DNA of 39,006 bases. It comes from Acidimicrobiaceae bacterium (GTDB lineage: Bacteria; Actinomycetota; Acidimicrobiia; Acidimicrobiales; RAAP-2). A program made the position numbers and the translations under genes. The first letter of the stretch is position 1, and every line of letters begins with the position of its first letter. Positions 19,107-28,506 of the stretch are shown here, in pieces. The stretch covers positions 1-39,006 of the forward strand of contig JABEUQ010000023.1 of assembly GCA_013044265.1 (NCBI GenBank). The letters run 5' to 3'. The notes beneath the pieces are model-generated. The model ran no database searches. It was not told where the DNA came from and saw only the letters and a list, made by a program, of their open reading frames with translations.

Positions 19107-19154
19107 GTGAAGTGAGTTGCCGTTGGGGCGGAGCCCGGGTTCTACGCTGGGCTC

Positions 19155-19604
19155 ATGACTTTGGACGAGGCACGCCGAGAGGAAGTGCTCAAGACGTTGC
19201 GCGAACACGCCAAACGCATCACTGCCCCGAAGCGTGCGGTCGTGGAAGTTCTGGTCGGCGCGCACGACCACCTCACCGCTGATGAGGTAACTCGCCACGT
19301 CCAACAAGTGCGACCCGACGTGAGTCCTTCCACCGTGTACCGGATCCTGGAGGAACTCGAGGGTCTCGCTCTCGTGGTGCACTCGCACACTGGTCACGCG
19401 GCGGCCGTCTACCACCTGGCTGGCCGTTCCCACGGGCACGTGACGTGCGAGGTCTGTCACGTGACGTACGAAGTCCCCTCCGACATCTTTAATCGGGTAG
19501 CTCGAGAACTGGACTCGACCCTGGGCTTCGAACTCGACCGTCATCACGTGGCACTTTCGGGCATCTGCGCGCAGTGTCGCCACCGCCTCCGGGTCAAGCT
19601 TTAG
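19155..19604 (+). CDS. Fur family metalloregulator (Fur/Zur-like)
   Basis: 'ITAPKRAVVEVLVGAHDHLTADEVTRHVQQVRPDVSPSTVYRILEELEGLALV...HGHVTCEVCHVTYEV...CAQCRHR'; wHTH and two CxxC. Confidence 0.9.
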   Translation: MTLDEARREEVLKTLREHAKRITAPKRAVVEVLVGAHDHLTADEVTRHVQQVRPDVSPSTVYRILEELEGLALVVHSHTGHAAAVYHLAGRSHGHVTCEVCHVTYEVPSDIFNRVARELDSTLGFELDRHHVALSGICAQCRHRLRVKL

Positions 19605-19666
19605 CCAACCCTTATACAAGGCTCGATGTCGCAGGTTGCAATCTCAGTAGTCTTCAAGGCAAGACC

Positions 19667-20584
19667 ATGTTGAAAATCGACCACCTCACGAAACGCTACG
19701 GTGAGACCCTTGCGGTCAACGACCTCGACTTCGAGGTGAAGGCGGGAGTCGTCACTGGTTTCCTCGGCCCCAACGGGTCAGGCAAATCAACGACCATGAG
19801 GGTGATTATGGGGCTCGACCGCCCCTCCAGCGGACGCGCCACCATCAATGGTCAGACGTACCACCAACTCAAAACTCCACTGCGCGAAGTCGGCGCGCTA
19901 CTGGATGCTAAGGCCCTCGATCCGAACCGATCGGCCCGAAATCACTTACGGGCCCTAGCCCTGGCCAACCGGATTCCCGTTTCACGCGTCGATGAGGTCC
20001 TCGAATTCGTGGGCGTCGCTTCAGTCGCGAACAAGAAGGTGGGCGGCTTCTCCCTGGGTATGAGCCAACGCCTCGGCATCGCCGGAGCCTTACTGGGTGA
20101 TCCCGGGATTCTGCTCTTCGATGAGCCGGTGAACGGACTAGACCCCGAAGGAATCCGTTGGATCCGTGATTTCTTTCGTTCCTTGGCCAAGGAGGGGCGC
20201 ACCGTCTTCGTCTCCTCGCACCTCATGAGCGAAATGGCCGTCAGTGCGGACCAGATCATCGTCATTGGTCGCGGTAAGTTCATCACTGCGGGTACCGTTG
20301 ATGAATTGACGGCCAATGCGGTGGGTACCGTTTTCGTACGCAGTGCGGACCACGTGCGTCTATCTCAAGTGCTCACCAGCGCGCACGCCACGGTTGAGGT
20401 TCTCAACGAGAATGGACTGAACGTGATCGGTCTCAACTCCGAGCAAGTAGGTGAAGCGGCTTTCGCGGCGGGTATCGTCGTGCACGAGCTCACCCCCCAG
20501 CGCGCCTCTCTCGAGGATGTTTTTATGACTCTGACCGCCGACTCCCTGGAGTACGGACACAAGAACGTGGAGGCGCACTCGTGA
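19667..20584 (+). CDS. ABC transporter ATP-binding protein (ABC-2 exporter)
   Basis: 'FLGPNGSGKSTTMRVIMGL', 'FSLGMSQRLGIAGALLGDPGILLFDEPVNGLDPEG'. The ORF track starts at 19574; ATG at 19667 (MLKIDHLTKRYG) is the likely start. Confidence 0.93.
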   Translation: MLKIDHLTKRYGETLAVNDLDFEVKAGVVTGFLGPNGSGKSTTMRVIMGLDRPSSGRATINGQTYHQLKTPLREVGALLDAKALDPNRSARNHLRALALANRIPVSRVDEVLEFVGVASVANKKVGGFSLGMSQRLGIAGALLGDPGILLFDEPVNGLDPEGIRWIRDFFRSLAKEGRTVFVSSHLMSEMAVSADQIIVIGRGKFITAGTVDELTANAVGTVFVRSADHVRLSQVLTSAHATVEVLNENGLNVIGLNSEQVGEAAFAAGIVVHELTPQRASLEDVFMTLTADSLEYGHKNVEAHS

Positions 20585-21372
20585 GCACCACTCCCACTCT
20601 CGTCGACACGACTCGTGCGGAGTTCCTCAAGTTCCGCACCGTACGGGCGACATTCATTGGTTTGGCCACCCTGATCCTCTTGACTATCGGCCTGGCGGTT
20701 CTCATCACCTTGGTGATCAAGTCCAACTGGAGCCACCGCGGTCCCGTGGAGCGACTCGCCTTCGATCCGGTGGCGACCAGCCTGGTGGGAGTCTTCTTCG
20801 CTCAATTCGCCGTCGGTGTCATGGGAGCGCGAGCCATCACCTCGGAGTACGCGTCGGGCGCAATTCGCACGACGCTCGCCGCCGTGCCGCGACGCGTACG
20901 TCTGGTCGTTTCCAAGGTCATTGTCCTCCTGGTGACGTTCTTTATCGTCAGCCAGATAGTGGTCTTCGCCGCCTTCGAAATTGGCCAGGCGATTTACAAG
21001 TCGGGGCACTTGCCCTCAGGCACCCTGTCGAACTCCACTGACCTCAGGGCGGTCGTGATGGCCGGGGTGTACCTGACCTTATTGACATTGGTGGGTTTCG
21101 GCATCGGCCTCATCTTGCGCACTACGTCAGTGACCATTTCGGTCTACGTCACTGTGCTGTTGATCATTCCCATCATTGTGAATTTCTTGCCCTCAAGTTG
21201 GCAGAGTCACGTCAGCAAATACCTGCCGTCGAATTTGGGTCAGGCCATGACCACACCAACGTCAGTGTCCTCCAATTCTTTCCAGTGGGGCACCGCCACC
21301 ATCATGTTGACGATCTACACCGTGATCATCGTGGGCATCGGCACGTTCTTGTTGACTCGTCGCGACGCCTAA
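20581..21372 (+). CDS. ABC-2 type transporter permease
   Basis: Six hydrophobic segments, 'EFLKFRTVRATFIGLA', 'ITSEYASGAIRTTLAAVPRRVRLVVSKV' typical of ABC-2 permeases; 4-bp overlap with the ATPase. Confidence 0.88.
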   Translation: MSTTPTLVDTTRAEFLKFRTVRATFIGLATLILLTIGLAVLITLVIKSNWSHRGPVERLAFDPVATSLVGVFFAQFAVGVMGARAITSEYASGAIRTTLAAVPRRVRLVVSKVIVLLVTFFIVSQIVVFAAFEIGQAIYKSGHLPSGTLSNSTDLRAVVMAGVYLTLLTLVGFGIGLILRTTSVTISVYVTVLLIIPIIVNFLPSSWQSHVSKYLPSNLGQAMTTPTSVSSNSFQWGTATIMLTIYTVIIVGIGTFLLTRRDA

Positions 21373-21493
21373 AGCGACGACGTCGCCTCAAGTGAATACT
21401 TACTCGTGGGTTACCCGATGAATAGGGCCTTACCCATGAGTTATCCGTCACTCGATGTTCACCAAAAAATGGCCTGTGCCATAATTGACTTCC

Positions 21494-23332
21494 ATGATTG
21501 AATCCACTGAAAATAGTGGGTCGCCCCACGACGACGACCTCGATCGCACCTTTTTCGGCGAAGGCCACCCGGTCGGACTACCAACTTTCGAACCCGAGGT
21601 CGAGGCACACCTGCGCAATCGTCGCAAGATCAACAGCCCGGGCGAATTGCTCAAGCTGCAAGAACTGGTGCACTTCAAATCGAGCCACGGACGTTGGAGC
21701 ATCGGTAAGGACCTCATCGGACTGATACGAAGCGGTAGCTCCGGAGAACGCGACGAGTCCTACCTGGACAAATTGCGGCGCGAGACGGGACGCGGCAAAT
21801 CCGAATCCTCGACTTACGGTTTGGCCACCTTCGACGGACATCCAGTGGTCCTGTACGCAATGAACTGGGACTTCTTCGCGGGGTCGCTCGGGGTCGTTTC
21901 AGGAGAGACCTTCCAAGCCGCAGCCGACCTCGCGATTTCCAAAAAACTCCCTTTCGTCAGTGTGTACGTCTCCAGTGGGGTGCGCCAGCACGAGAACTTC
22001 GCGGGCCTCACCCAGATGACGCGGATGGTCGAGGCGATTCGTCACTACAAGGAGAAGGTCGCTCTGCCCCAGATCGCCGTGCTCCTGGGCAACGTGTGGG
22101 GCGGGGTTTCGGCCAGTGCCGTACCCAACGCCGATCTCATCCTCGCGACCTCGGGCACCGATTACGGCTTCGCCGGACCGAACGTCATCGAAGCGTTCGA
22201 GGGCAGCGCCGTGCCCTCGGGCTCACAGAGCGCCGAGGCTAACCTCCTCGACCGCAACATCGACGTGGTGTTGCATGACGTCAAGGAACTCGTCACCTAC
22301 GTGGGCTCGGTCTTGTCCTCAACCACGCTGCCCGACCGACAGCATCACTTGACCGCCGAGACCATTCCAGCAATCCGCAACGTGAGCGCTCCCGACGCGC
22401 GACGCACCTTCGACTTCGGTCCAATCGGTATCCAGGGGCCCACTTTCGACATCGCCCTTGATGCGCAATTCGTGCACCCCTCGCCCACACGCGCAACTTC
22501 GAGTGACCCGGCCGACGCCCTCGTCGAGCGATACCAGGACCTGATGACTGACGCGAACCGCATCGATCTCGAATTCATCGCACGATACGCCTTCAGCGAC
22601 ACCACCGCGGTCTATAACTTCGTACAAGAACAAGACTTTCGCCGCTACCCCGCCATCGTCGGCGCCTTCGCCAAGATCGGTGCACAACCCTTCGTTATCG
22701 TGGGGACACAGCCCTCCTACCAGCGCATTGGCGATACGGTCGTGAAGCGTCCCTCGAACCCGGCACCGGAGGACTTCGCCTTCATGGAGCGCATGCTCGA
22801 CATCGGCGAGCGACTCGGCCTGCCCGCGCTCTTCGTGACCGATACACTCGGCGCGAAGCCCACTCTCGAGAGCGAACGGCGCGGCCAGAGCCGCGCCATT
22901 GCTCGCTCCATCTTGAAGGGCATCGACTACTCCCAACCGGTTATCACCGTGGTGGCCGGTGCCCTGGGCTCGGGTGGCGGACTCGCGACGACGCCCATGG
23001 CCGACCACGTCATCATGCTCGAAAAAGCCATGGCCTTCGTCGCCGAACCACGCTCGGCGGCTTCAATCCTCTATAAGACACCCGCTCCGACGCACGAGCA
23101 GGTCAAAGTAACGGTCTCGACCATGCGCTCCACCGCCGCCGATCAACTCGACCTCGGACTCATCGACGAGGTGGTCAGCGAGGATCCGAATCCCTTCGTC
23201 ACCGTTGAACGCCTACACCAGGCAATTCTGGCGTGCTACGTGGAACTCGCGGCACTCTCGGAGAAGAAGCGACGGGCCCGTCGTCACGAGCGCATTCGTA
23301 ACCTACGGGCGTTCGAGATCGTTCAGGAGTAA
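21494..23332 (+). CDS. Acetyl/acyl-CoA carboxylase carboxyltransferase, fused beta+alpha domains
   Basis: 'YGLATFDGHPVVLYAMNWDFFAGSLGVVSGETFQAAADLAISKKLPFVSVYVSSGVRQHE', 'PQIAVLLGNVWGGVSASAVPNADLILA', 'IGAQPFVIVGTQ', 'ALFVTDTLGAKPTLESERRGQSRAIARSI...VVAGALGSGGGLA'. Likely ATG 21494; the ORF is open from TTG 21485. Confidence 0.85.
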   Translation: MIESTENSGSPHDDDLDRTFFGEGHPVGLPTFEPEVEAHLRNRRKINSPGELLKLQELVHFKSSHGRWSIGKDLIGLIRSGSSGERDESYLDKLRRETGRGKSESSTYGLATFDGHPVVLYAMNWDFFAGSLGVVSGETFQAAADLAISKKLPFVSVYVSSGVRQHENFAGLTQMTRMVEAIRHYKEKVALPQIAVLLGNVWGGVSASAVPNADLILATSGTDYGFAGPNVIEAFEGSAVPSGSQSAEANLLDRNIDVVLHDVKELVTYVGSVLSSTTLPDRQHHLTAETIPAIRNVSAPDARRTFDFGPIGIQGPTFDIALDAQFVHPSPTRATSSDPADALVERYQDLMTDANRIDLEFIARYAFSDTTAVYNFVQEQDFRRYPAIVGAFAKIGAQPFVIVGTQPSYQRIGDTVVKRPSNPAPEDFAFMERMLDIGERLGLPALFVTDTLGAKPTLESERRGQSRAIARSILKGIDYSQPVITVVAGALGSGGGLATTPMADHVIMLEKAMAFVAEPRSAASILYKTPAPTHEQVKVTVSTMRSTAADQLDLGLIDEVVSEDPNPFVTVERLHQAILACYVELAALSEKKRRARRHERIRNLRAFEIVQE

Positions 23333-24495
23333 TCAGACGCGTCGCCGAGCAACTCGACGGTGTCCTCGCCCATTCGCCGAGGTCCGCTGCGCAGTGCCGG
23401 ACGCTCCCCATCGATACGCAGGGGTGTTCGCATGGCGCGAACAACGCCGTGGGGCGTGGACATCTCACCCACGAAATCACCCGTGACAATGGTCTCTTGA
23501 GCGAACGCCCCGGCGACGTCCAGTATTGGCGCGTGTGGCACACTCGCCCTACTCAACACCTCGAGCCACTCATCAGTGCTGCGGGACATGAAGATCCTTT
23601 CGAGACTCTCACGTAATACGTCACGACCCGCCACACGTTGATCGTTGCGAACGAAATCGCCCGAAGTGATGAGCCCGTCGTCGCCCAGCGCCTCGAGGAG
23701 TCGCGCGAACTGTGCGTCCGTGCCCACGGCAAGCATGATGAGTCCGTTGCTCGTACGCACGGGCCCGTAGGGGGCAATCGATGGATGATCATTGCCCAAG
23801 CGAACTGGATTCACGGAAGTCGCCAAGAAACCCTGGGCCTGGTTGATCAGCGCCGACATGGTGGATTCCAGGAGAGGCGCTTCGAAGTGCCGGCCGGGAC
23901 GCCCGGCGACACGCGCGTAGAGTCCGGTCACCAGAGCAATGGCTCCGTAGAGTCCGGTGATCACGTCAGCGAGGGGTGCTCCCACCTTGGTAGGGCCACC
24001 ACTGGCGTCACCCGTCACTCCCATCAACCCGGAGCGGGCCTGTGCGAGTACGTCGAATGATGGCAGCGCCGCCAGGGCCGTGCCCGAGGCGGCCGGTGTG
24101 ACACTCACCCAGACGCAATCAGGATTCGCGCGACGCAGTCGCTCGATGCCGAGTGCCGCGTACTGAGCGGGCAAGTAGTTCTCCACTACCGCGTCAGCTT
24201 TCCGCACCAGCGCCTCAATAGCGGCGAAGTCGTGGGGATCACGCAGGTCGGCCACGATATTACGTCGATGGCGATTAACCGCGAGGTAGTACGTCGCATC
24301 GTCGCCATAGAACGGCGGTGCTAAAGACCGTACGGGGTCCCCGTCGGGACCCTCCACCTTGATGACGTCAGCGCCCAAGTCACCGGCAATCATCGCCGCC
24401 ATGGGGCCAGCTAGAACGCGCGAGAAATCGAGAACCCTCACGCCCTCCAGGGGAAGACCCGAACCCACATTGACGTCTCTGAGCTCCCAGACCAC
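23323..24495 (-). CDS. Family III CoA-transferase (CaiB/BaiF)
   Basis: 'LPLEGVRVLDFSRVLAGPMAAMIAGDLGADVIKVEGPDGDPVR', 'NRHRRNIVADLRDP', 'GTDAQFARLLEALG'; GTG start at 24495. Confidence 0.92.
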   Translation of the reverse strand: MVWELRDVNVGSGLPLEGVRVLDFSRVLAGPMAAMIAGDLGADVIKVEGPDGDPVRSLAPPFYGDDATYYLAVNRHRRNIVADLRDPHDFAAIEALVRKADAVVENYLPAQYAALGIERLRRANPDCVWVSVTPAASGTALAALPSFDVLAQARSGLMGVTGDASGGPTKVGAPLADVITGLYGAIALVTGLYARVAGRPGRHFEAPLLESTMSALINQAQGFLATSVNPVRLGNDHPSIAPYGPVRTSNGLIMLAVGTDAQFARLLEALGDDGLITSGDFVRNDQRVAGRDVLRESLERIFMSRSTDEWLEVLSRASVPHAPILDVAGAFAQETIVTGDFVGEMSTPHGVVRAMRTPLRIDGERPALRSGPRRMGEDTVELLGDASDYS

Positions 24496-24515
24496 GTACG
24501 AACTCTAGACCGCAC

Positions 24516-26075
24516 TCACACCGATTGCGTGCGTGCGAGTTCGTGCGTGGCGTTTCCCGGAGTATCTGACTTACGGGGTAGGAAGAAGAATGTCGCGATC
24601 CCCACCACGGCGGCACTCACCCCCGCGACGATGCATCCGCGATGAAACCCGTCCATAAATGCCTGATTGATCCCGCTCTGCGTCACCGCACTCTGCACAC
24701 CCGGTCCGGCCATCGCCACGACGTGCAATGCCGCTTGCATCGAACTCTGAGCGACTACCACGCTGTGATGGCTGAGTCCGAGCGGCGTGAGGAGATCGCC
24801 AATACGGTGGCCAAAGAGTGAGGAGAAGACCGAACCCACGACGGCAACGCCCAAGGTGCCACCGAGTTCCCTCGTCGTCTCATTGACCGCGGAGCCCGCA
24901 CCGATCTGGGCCGCTGTGAGCGAGCCCATCAGGGCTGAGGTTGAGGGCGAGGAGATGAACGAGAAGCCCACTGCCAGCAACATCATCGAGATCACTATCG
25001 GTCCCCAGTAGACGGCGTGGGCGCTGAACTGCGTCATCCACATCATGGCGCCCCCCATGATCACCAGGCCCGACGAGACGACCCAGCGAATTCCGATCCG
25101 TAGTGCCAGCACCGCCCCAATGGGGGTGGCGATCATGGTGACGATGGCGAAGGGCAGAGTGTGCACACCCGCTGAAAGTGGGGAATAGCCGCGCACGAGT
25201 TGAAAATACTGCGTGACCAGAAAGACGAAACCGAAGAGACAGAAGAAGCTCGTGGCAATAGCCGCCGACGCCCCGGAGAACGCACCGACGCGAAAGAGTC
25301 GAGTGTCGAGCATCGGGTCGGCGAGGCGCCGTTCGTAGAGACCGAAGAGGATAAAAGACACGACCGACAATACGAAGAGCCCCAGGACCGTGACACTCAG
25401 CCAACCCCACGAGGGACCCTCGATGATACCCAGCACTAGAGACGTCACCATCACGCTGCCCAACGCCAAACCACCCAGATCGATACGGCGCACCACGGGG
25501 CTTCGCGATTCGGGCACGATGAATGCCGCCAGAGCTATGGTGACGCACGCGACAGGCACGTTGACAATGAACACCGATCCGTACCAGAAATGATCGATCA
25601 AATAGCCGCCCGCAATCGGCCCAATGGCAATCGCAATGCCTGCGGTGGCCCCCCATATTCCAAAGGCTTTGGCCCGGTCCGCTAAGTCATCAAAGGATGC
25701 GGTGATCAGAGACAAGGTGGCCGGGAAAGTAAACGCCGCGGAGGCACCCATCAAACCGCGCGCAATGATCAACTGCGTCATGGAATGACTTTCGGCAGCC
25801 ACGAGCGAGAACAATGCGAACGCCACGAGAGAGAATTGCATCACGCGACGACGCCCCCACCGATCTGAGAGTTCTCCCCCGGCGAGCAGTAGCCCCGCGA
25901 AAGGCAATGAGTAACTATCGACAATCCATTGCAGACCCGAGTCTGAAGCGTTCAACTTCGCCGACAAGGTTGGAAGGGCGACGTTCACAATGGTGTTGTC
26001 AATGACCACGATCATCACCGCAAGACAGAGGACCGCCAGAATCAACCACGGGCTGTCCCGCCAACGTCGAGCCAA
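24516..26075 (-). CDS. MFS drug transporter, DHA2/EmrB-QacA type
   Basis: 14-TM-like, 'VVIDNTIVNVALPTLSAKL', 'LLLAGGELSDRWGRRRVMQ', 'ARGLMGASAAFTFPATLSLI'. TTG start with GAGGAGG Shine-Dalgarno 5 nt upstream. Confidence 0.92.
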   Translation of the reverse strand: MARRWRDSPWLILAVLCLAVMIVVIDNTIVNVALPTLSAKLNASDSGLQWIVDSYSLPFAGLLLAGGELSDRWGRRRVMQFSLVAFALFSLVAAESHSMTQLIIARGLMGASAAFTFPATLSLITASFDDLADRAKAFGIWGATAGIAIAIGPIAGGYLIDHFWYGSVFIVNVPVACVTIALAAFIVPESRSPVVRRIDLGGLALGSVMVTSLVLGIIEGPSWGWLSVTVLGLFVLSVVSFILFGLYERRLADPMLDTRLFRVGAFSGASAAIATSFFCLFGFVFLVTQYFQLVRGYSPLSAGVHTLPFAIVTMIATPIGAVLALRIGIRWVVSSGLVIMGGAMMWMTQFSAHAVYWGPIVISMMLLAVGFSFISSPSTSALMGSLTAAQIGAGSAVNETTRELGGTLGVAVVGSVFSSLFGHRIGDLLTPLGLSHHSVVVAQSSMQAALHVVAMAGPGVQSAVTQSGINQAFMDGFHRGCIVAGVSAAVVGIATFFFLPRKSDTPGNATHELARTQSV

Positions 26076-26123
26076 CTCAGCCTCCTCTCAGACGTACACC
26101 AGCGGTTAGTGTCCCTGTAACTA

Positions 26124-26138
26124 TAGAACGCTGTTCTA
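26124..26138. promoter_or_regulatory. Candidate TetR operator
   Basis: Perfect inverted repeat TAGAAC-gct-GTTCTA in the 71-bp MFS/tetR divergent intergenic region, 8 bp before the tetR ATG. Confidence 0.7.
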
Positions 26139-26146
26139 CACTATTT

Positions 26147-26746
26147 ATGGTGCCAACCCGTCCACAACGAACGCCATCAGACGACATCTTTCCGGGGGTG
26201 TTGAGCGCTGCCCTGGAACTGATGCTCGAAGAAGGCCCCGAGGGCTTAACGGTGCGGGCGTTGGCCCGACGCGCCGGTGTTGCGCCGATGTCGATCTACA
26301 ACCACTTCGATGGCAAGAATGGTGTCATTGACGCCATCATCATTGATGGCTTCACTCTCCTGGGCGAAAAAGCCGGCACCACCGAAACTGATGCGCGCGC
26401 GAACCTGATTGCGGGCTCGTGCGCGTACCGTGAATTTGCCCTCGAGTACCGTGCGCACTACACGACGATGTTTCTCCATCGATTCGTGGGGTACTCCCCG
26501 AGCCCCGAGACGGTAGCCATCGCGTTTCGGGGCTTTGAGATACTCGCCGGTCAAGTGCAGCGCTGCGAAGAAACGGGTATGTTCGTTGGCCGTTCGTACA
26601 TCGACGTGGCCCAGCAAGTCTGGGCAGCCGTGCACGGCTACGTCGCCCTAGAAATCCTCGGGATCAACTTCGCCTCGGACCGCGACCGGATCTTCTACGA
26701 ATTCATCGACGCCTTGATCAAAGGACTCGACGAACCCGCGAGTTAG
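26147..26746 (+). CDS. TetR/AcrR family transcriptional regulator
   Basis: 'ILSAALELMLEEGPEGLTVRALARRAGVAPMSIYNHFDGKNGVIDAIIIDGF'-like HTH plus TetR_C-like ligand domain; divergent from the MFS gene. Confidence 0.9.
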   Translation: MVPTRPQRTPSDDIFPGVLSAALELMLEEGPEGLTVRALARRAGVAPMSIYNHFDGKNGVIDAIIIDGFTLLGEKAGTTETDARANLIAGSCAYREFALEYRAHYTTMFLHRFVGYSPSPETVAIAFRGFEILAGQVQRCEETGMFVGRSYIDVAQQVWAAVHGYVALEILGINFASDRDRIFYEFIDALIKGLDEPAS

Positions 26747-27669
26747 GCCGTCGCCACGTAGTGACTGAGGTGGGTCGCGACGTCGTCAACGATGTCCAGT
26801 GCGTCGGGGATGACGTGGCCCATGCGTAAGAAGCCGTGCAACATTCCTTCAGCTTCCAGGATTTGAACACGCACTCCGAAATGCTCGAGCAATCCAGCGT
26901 AGGCAATCGCCTCGTCGCGCAGCGGGTCGCACTCGGCCACGACCACGATGGCCGCCGGTGCGCCCGTCAGATCTTCGAAGAAGAGGGGGGTCACTCGAGG
27001 ATCAGTGTGGTCCTTCCACTGCCCCAGGTACTGCCCGTAGTCGTAGCGCAGATGATCAATCTCGAGAATGTACCCCGTGGCGTAACGGTGCGAGGAATCG
27101 GTCATCACCTCGGGTCCGAGTGTCGGATAAATCAACACTTGACCAGCGAGTGAGAGGTCGTGTCGAGTAGTGGTGGCGGCCACGGCAACCAGGGATGCCC
27201 CCGCCGAATCCCCCATCGCGATGAGTTTGGTACCTACCGAGGAGAAGTCCTCAATGTGGGCGTTCACGTAACGCAGGGAATCAATCGCGTCGTCGACGGC
27301 AGCCGGAAAAGGATGCTCGGGCGCCAAGCGATAGTCCACCGCCAAAAAGCGCATCGACGTGTCTCTGGCCAGACGCCGGCACAATGCCTCGTGAGTGTCG
27401 AGATCCCCAAAGACGAAGGATCCCCCGTGCAGGTACACCACCAGGGCGTCACCACGCTCCTGCTGTGGAACGTACAGTCGATAGCGCAAGTCGCGCCCAT
27501 CAAGGTTCAAAACACCGTCGCGTACTTCGGCCATTTCTTCCAAGGGCCCGCGCTGGCGCAGCGCACGTTCACGGTACTCCGCGCGACGTTCGACGGTCGA
27601 GAGTGACGAAGGATGCGCGACCGAGTCCGGTAGGGTCCTCAAATACTTTTCGTAGTCGGGGTGTATCAT
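26743..27669 (-). CDS. Alpha/beta hydrolase, hormone-sensitive-lipase (bHSL) type
   Basis: 'LVVYLHGGSFVFGDLDTHEALCRRLA', 'VDYRLAPEHPFPAAVDDA', 'MGDSAGASL' motifs. Confidence 0.92.
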   Translation of the reverse strand: MIHPDYEKYLRTLPDSVAHPSSLSTVERRAEYRERALRQRGPLEEMAEVRDGVLNLDGRDLRYRLYVPQQERGDALVVYLHGGSFVFGDLDTHEALCRRLARDTSMRFLAVDYRLAPEHPFPAAVDDAIDSLRYVNAHIEDFSSVGTKLIAMGDSAGASLVAVAATTTRHDLSLAGQVLIYPTLGPEVMTDSSHRYATGYILEIDHLRYDYGQYLGQWKDHTDPRVTPLFFEDLTGAPAAIVVVAECDPLRDEAIAYAGLLEHFGVRVQILEAEGMLHGFLRMGHVIPDALDIVDDVATHLSHYVATA

Positions 27670-27744
27670 CTGACCGCCTCGTTAGAGCGCCAGCCTAGAC
27701 AACTTCGCGGTCGCTAGCGCAGCATTCCCTTGCTCCGCGAGTAT

Positions 27745-28506
27745 TCACAGCACTTTAGAGAGAAAACTCCGCAACCGCTCAGTACGGGGATTCCCCAGTA
27801 CGTCCGCTGGAGGTCCCGACTCCTCAATCACGCCCTGGTCCAGAAAATACACACTATTGGCGACCTCACGGGCGAATCCCATCTCGTGAGTGACCACAAT
27901 CATGGTCATGCCACTCTTGGCCAGGTCACGCATGACATCAAGGACCTCACCCACTAATTCAGGGTCCAGTGCCGAAGTTGGCTCGTCGAATAACATCAAT
28001 CGCGGCTCCATCGCAAGGGCACGGGCGATGGCTACCCGCTGTTGTTGCCCCCCACTGAGCTGGGCGGGATAGTTCTTTTCTTTGGCGTCGAGACCAACGC
28101 GCGCGAGCAATTCTCGTGCCTTTTGCTTCGCAACCTCCTCCTTCGTGCCCTTGACCCTCATCTGGCCGATGGTCAGATTATCGAGAACCGTCAAGTGCTG
28201 AAAGAGATTGAACCGTTGGAACACCATGCCAATATTGGCGCGCTCCGCGCAGATCTGCTTATCCGATTGCTCGTACAGCTTTCCGTTGCGCAGTCGATAT
28301 CCCACCAATTCACCCTCAACGCGCAATTCACCGGCGTCATGCTTCTCCAAGTGATTGATGCAGCGTAAAAAGGTCGACTTCCCTGAGCCCGAGGGTCCAA
28401 TCAAGCACGTCACCTCGCCCTGTGCAACGACGAGGTCGACTCCCTTGAGCACGGTGATGTGTCCGTACCCTTTGGTGACACCACGCGCTTCTACCATGGC
28501 GGTCAC
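27745..28506 (-). CDS. Polar amino-acid ABC transporter ATP-binding protein (GlnQ type)
   Basis: '[18 protein letters not shown]', '[18 protein letters not shown]', '[43 protein letters not shown]'. Confidence 0.95.
   Translation of the reverse strand: MTAMVEARGVTKGYGHITVLKGVDLVVAQGEVTCLIGPSGSGKSTFLRCINHLEKHDAGELRVEGELVGYRLRNGKLYEQSDKQICAERANIGMVFQRFNLFQHLTVLDNLTIGQMRVKGTKEEVAKQKARELLARVGLDAKEKNYPAQLSGGQQQRVAIARALAMEPRLMLFDEPTSALDPELVGEVLDVMRDLAKSGMTMIVVTHEMGFAREVANSVYFLDQGVIEESGPPADVLGNPRTERLRSFLSKVL

Noticed and set aside
20365-21009. 214-aa minus-strand ORF antisense to the ABC exporter genes
   Set aside because: Shadow ORF with no domain signature; sense ORFs are strongly supported.
22319-23008. 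229-aa minus-strand ORF antisense to the carboxyltransferase gene
   Set aside because: High-GC shadow ORF; low-complexity, no recognisable domain, fully inside a well-supported CDS.
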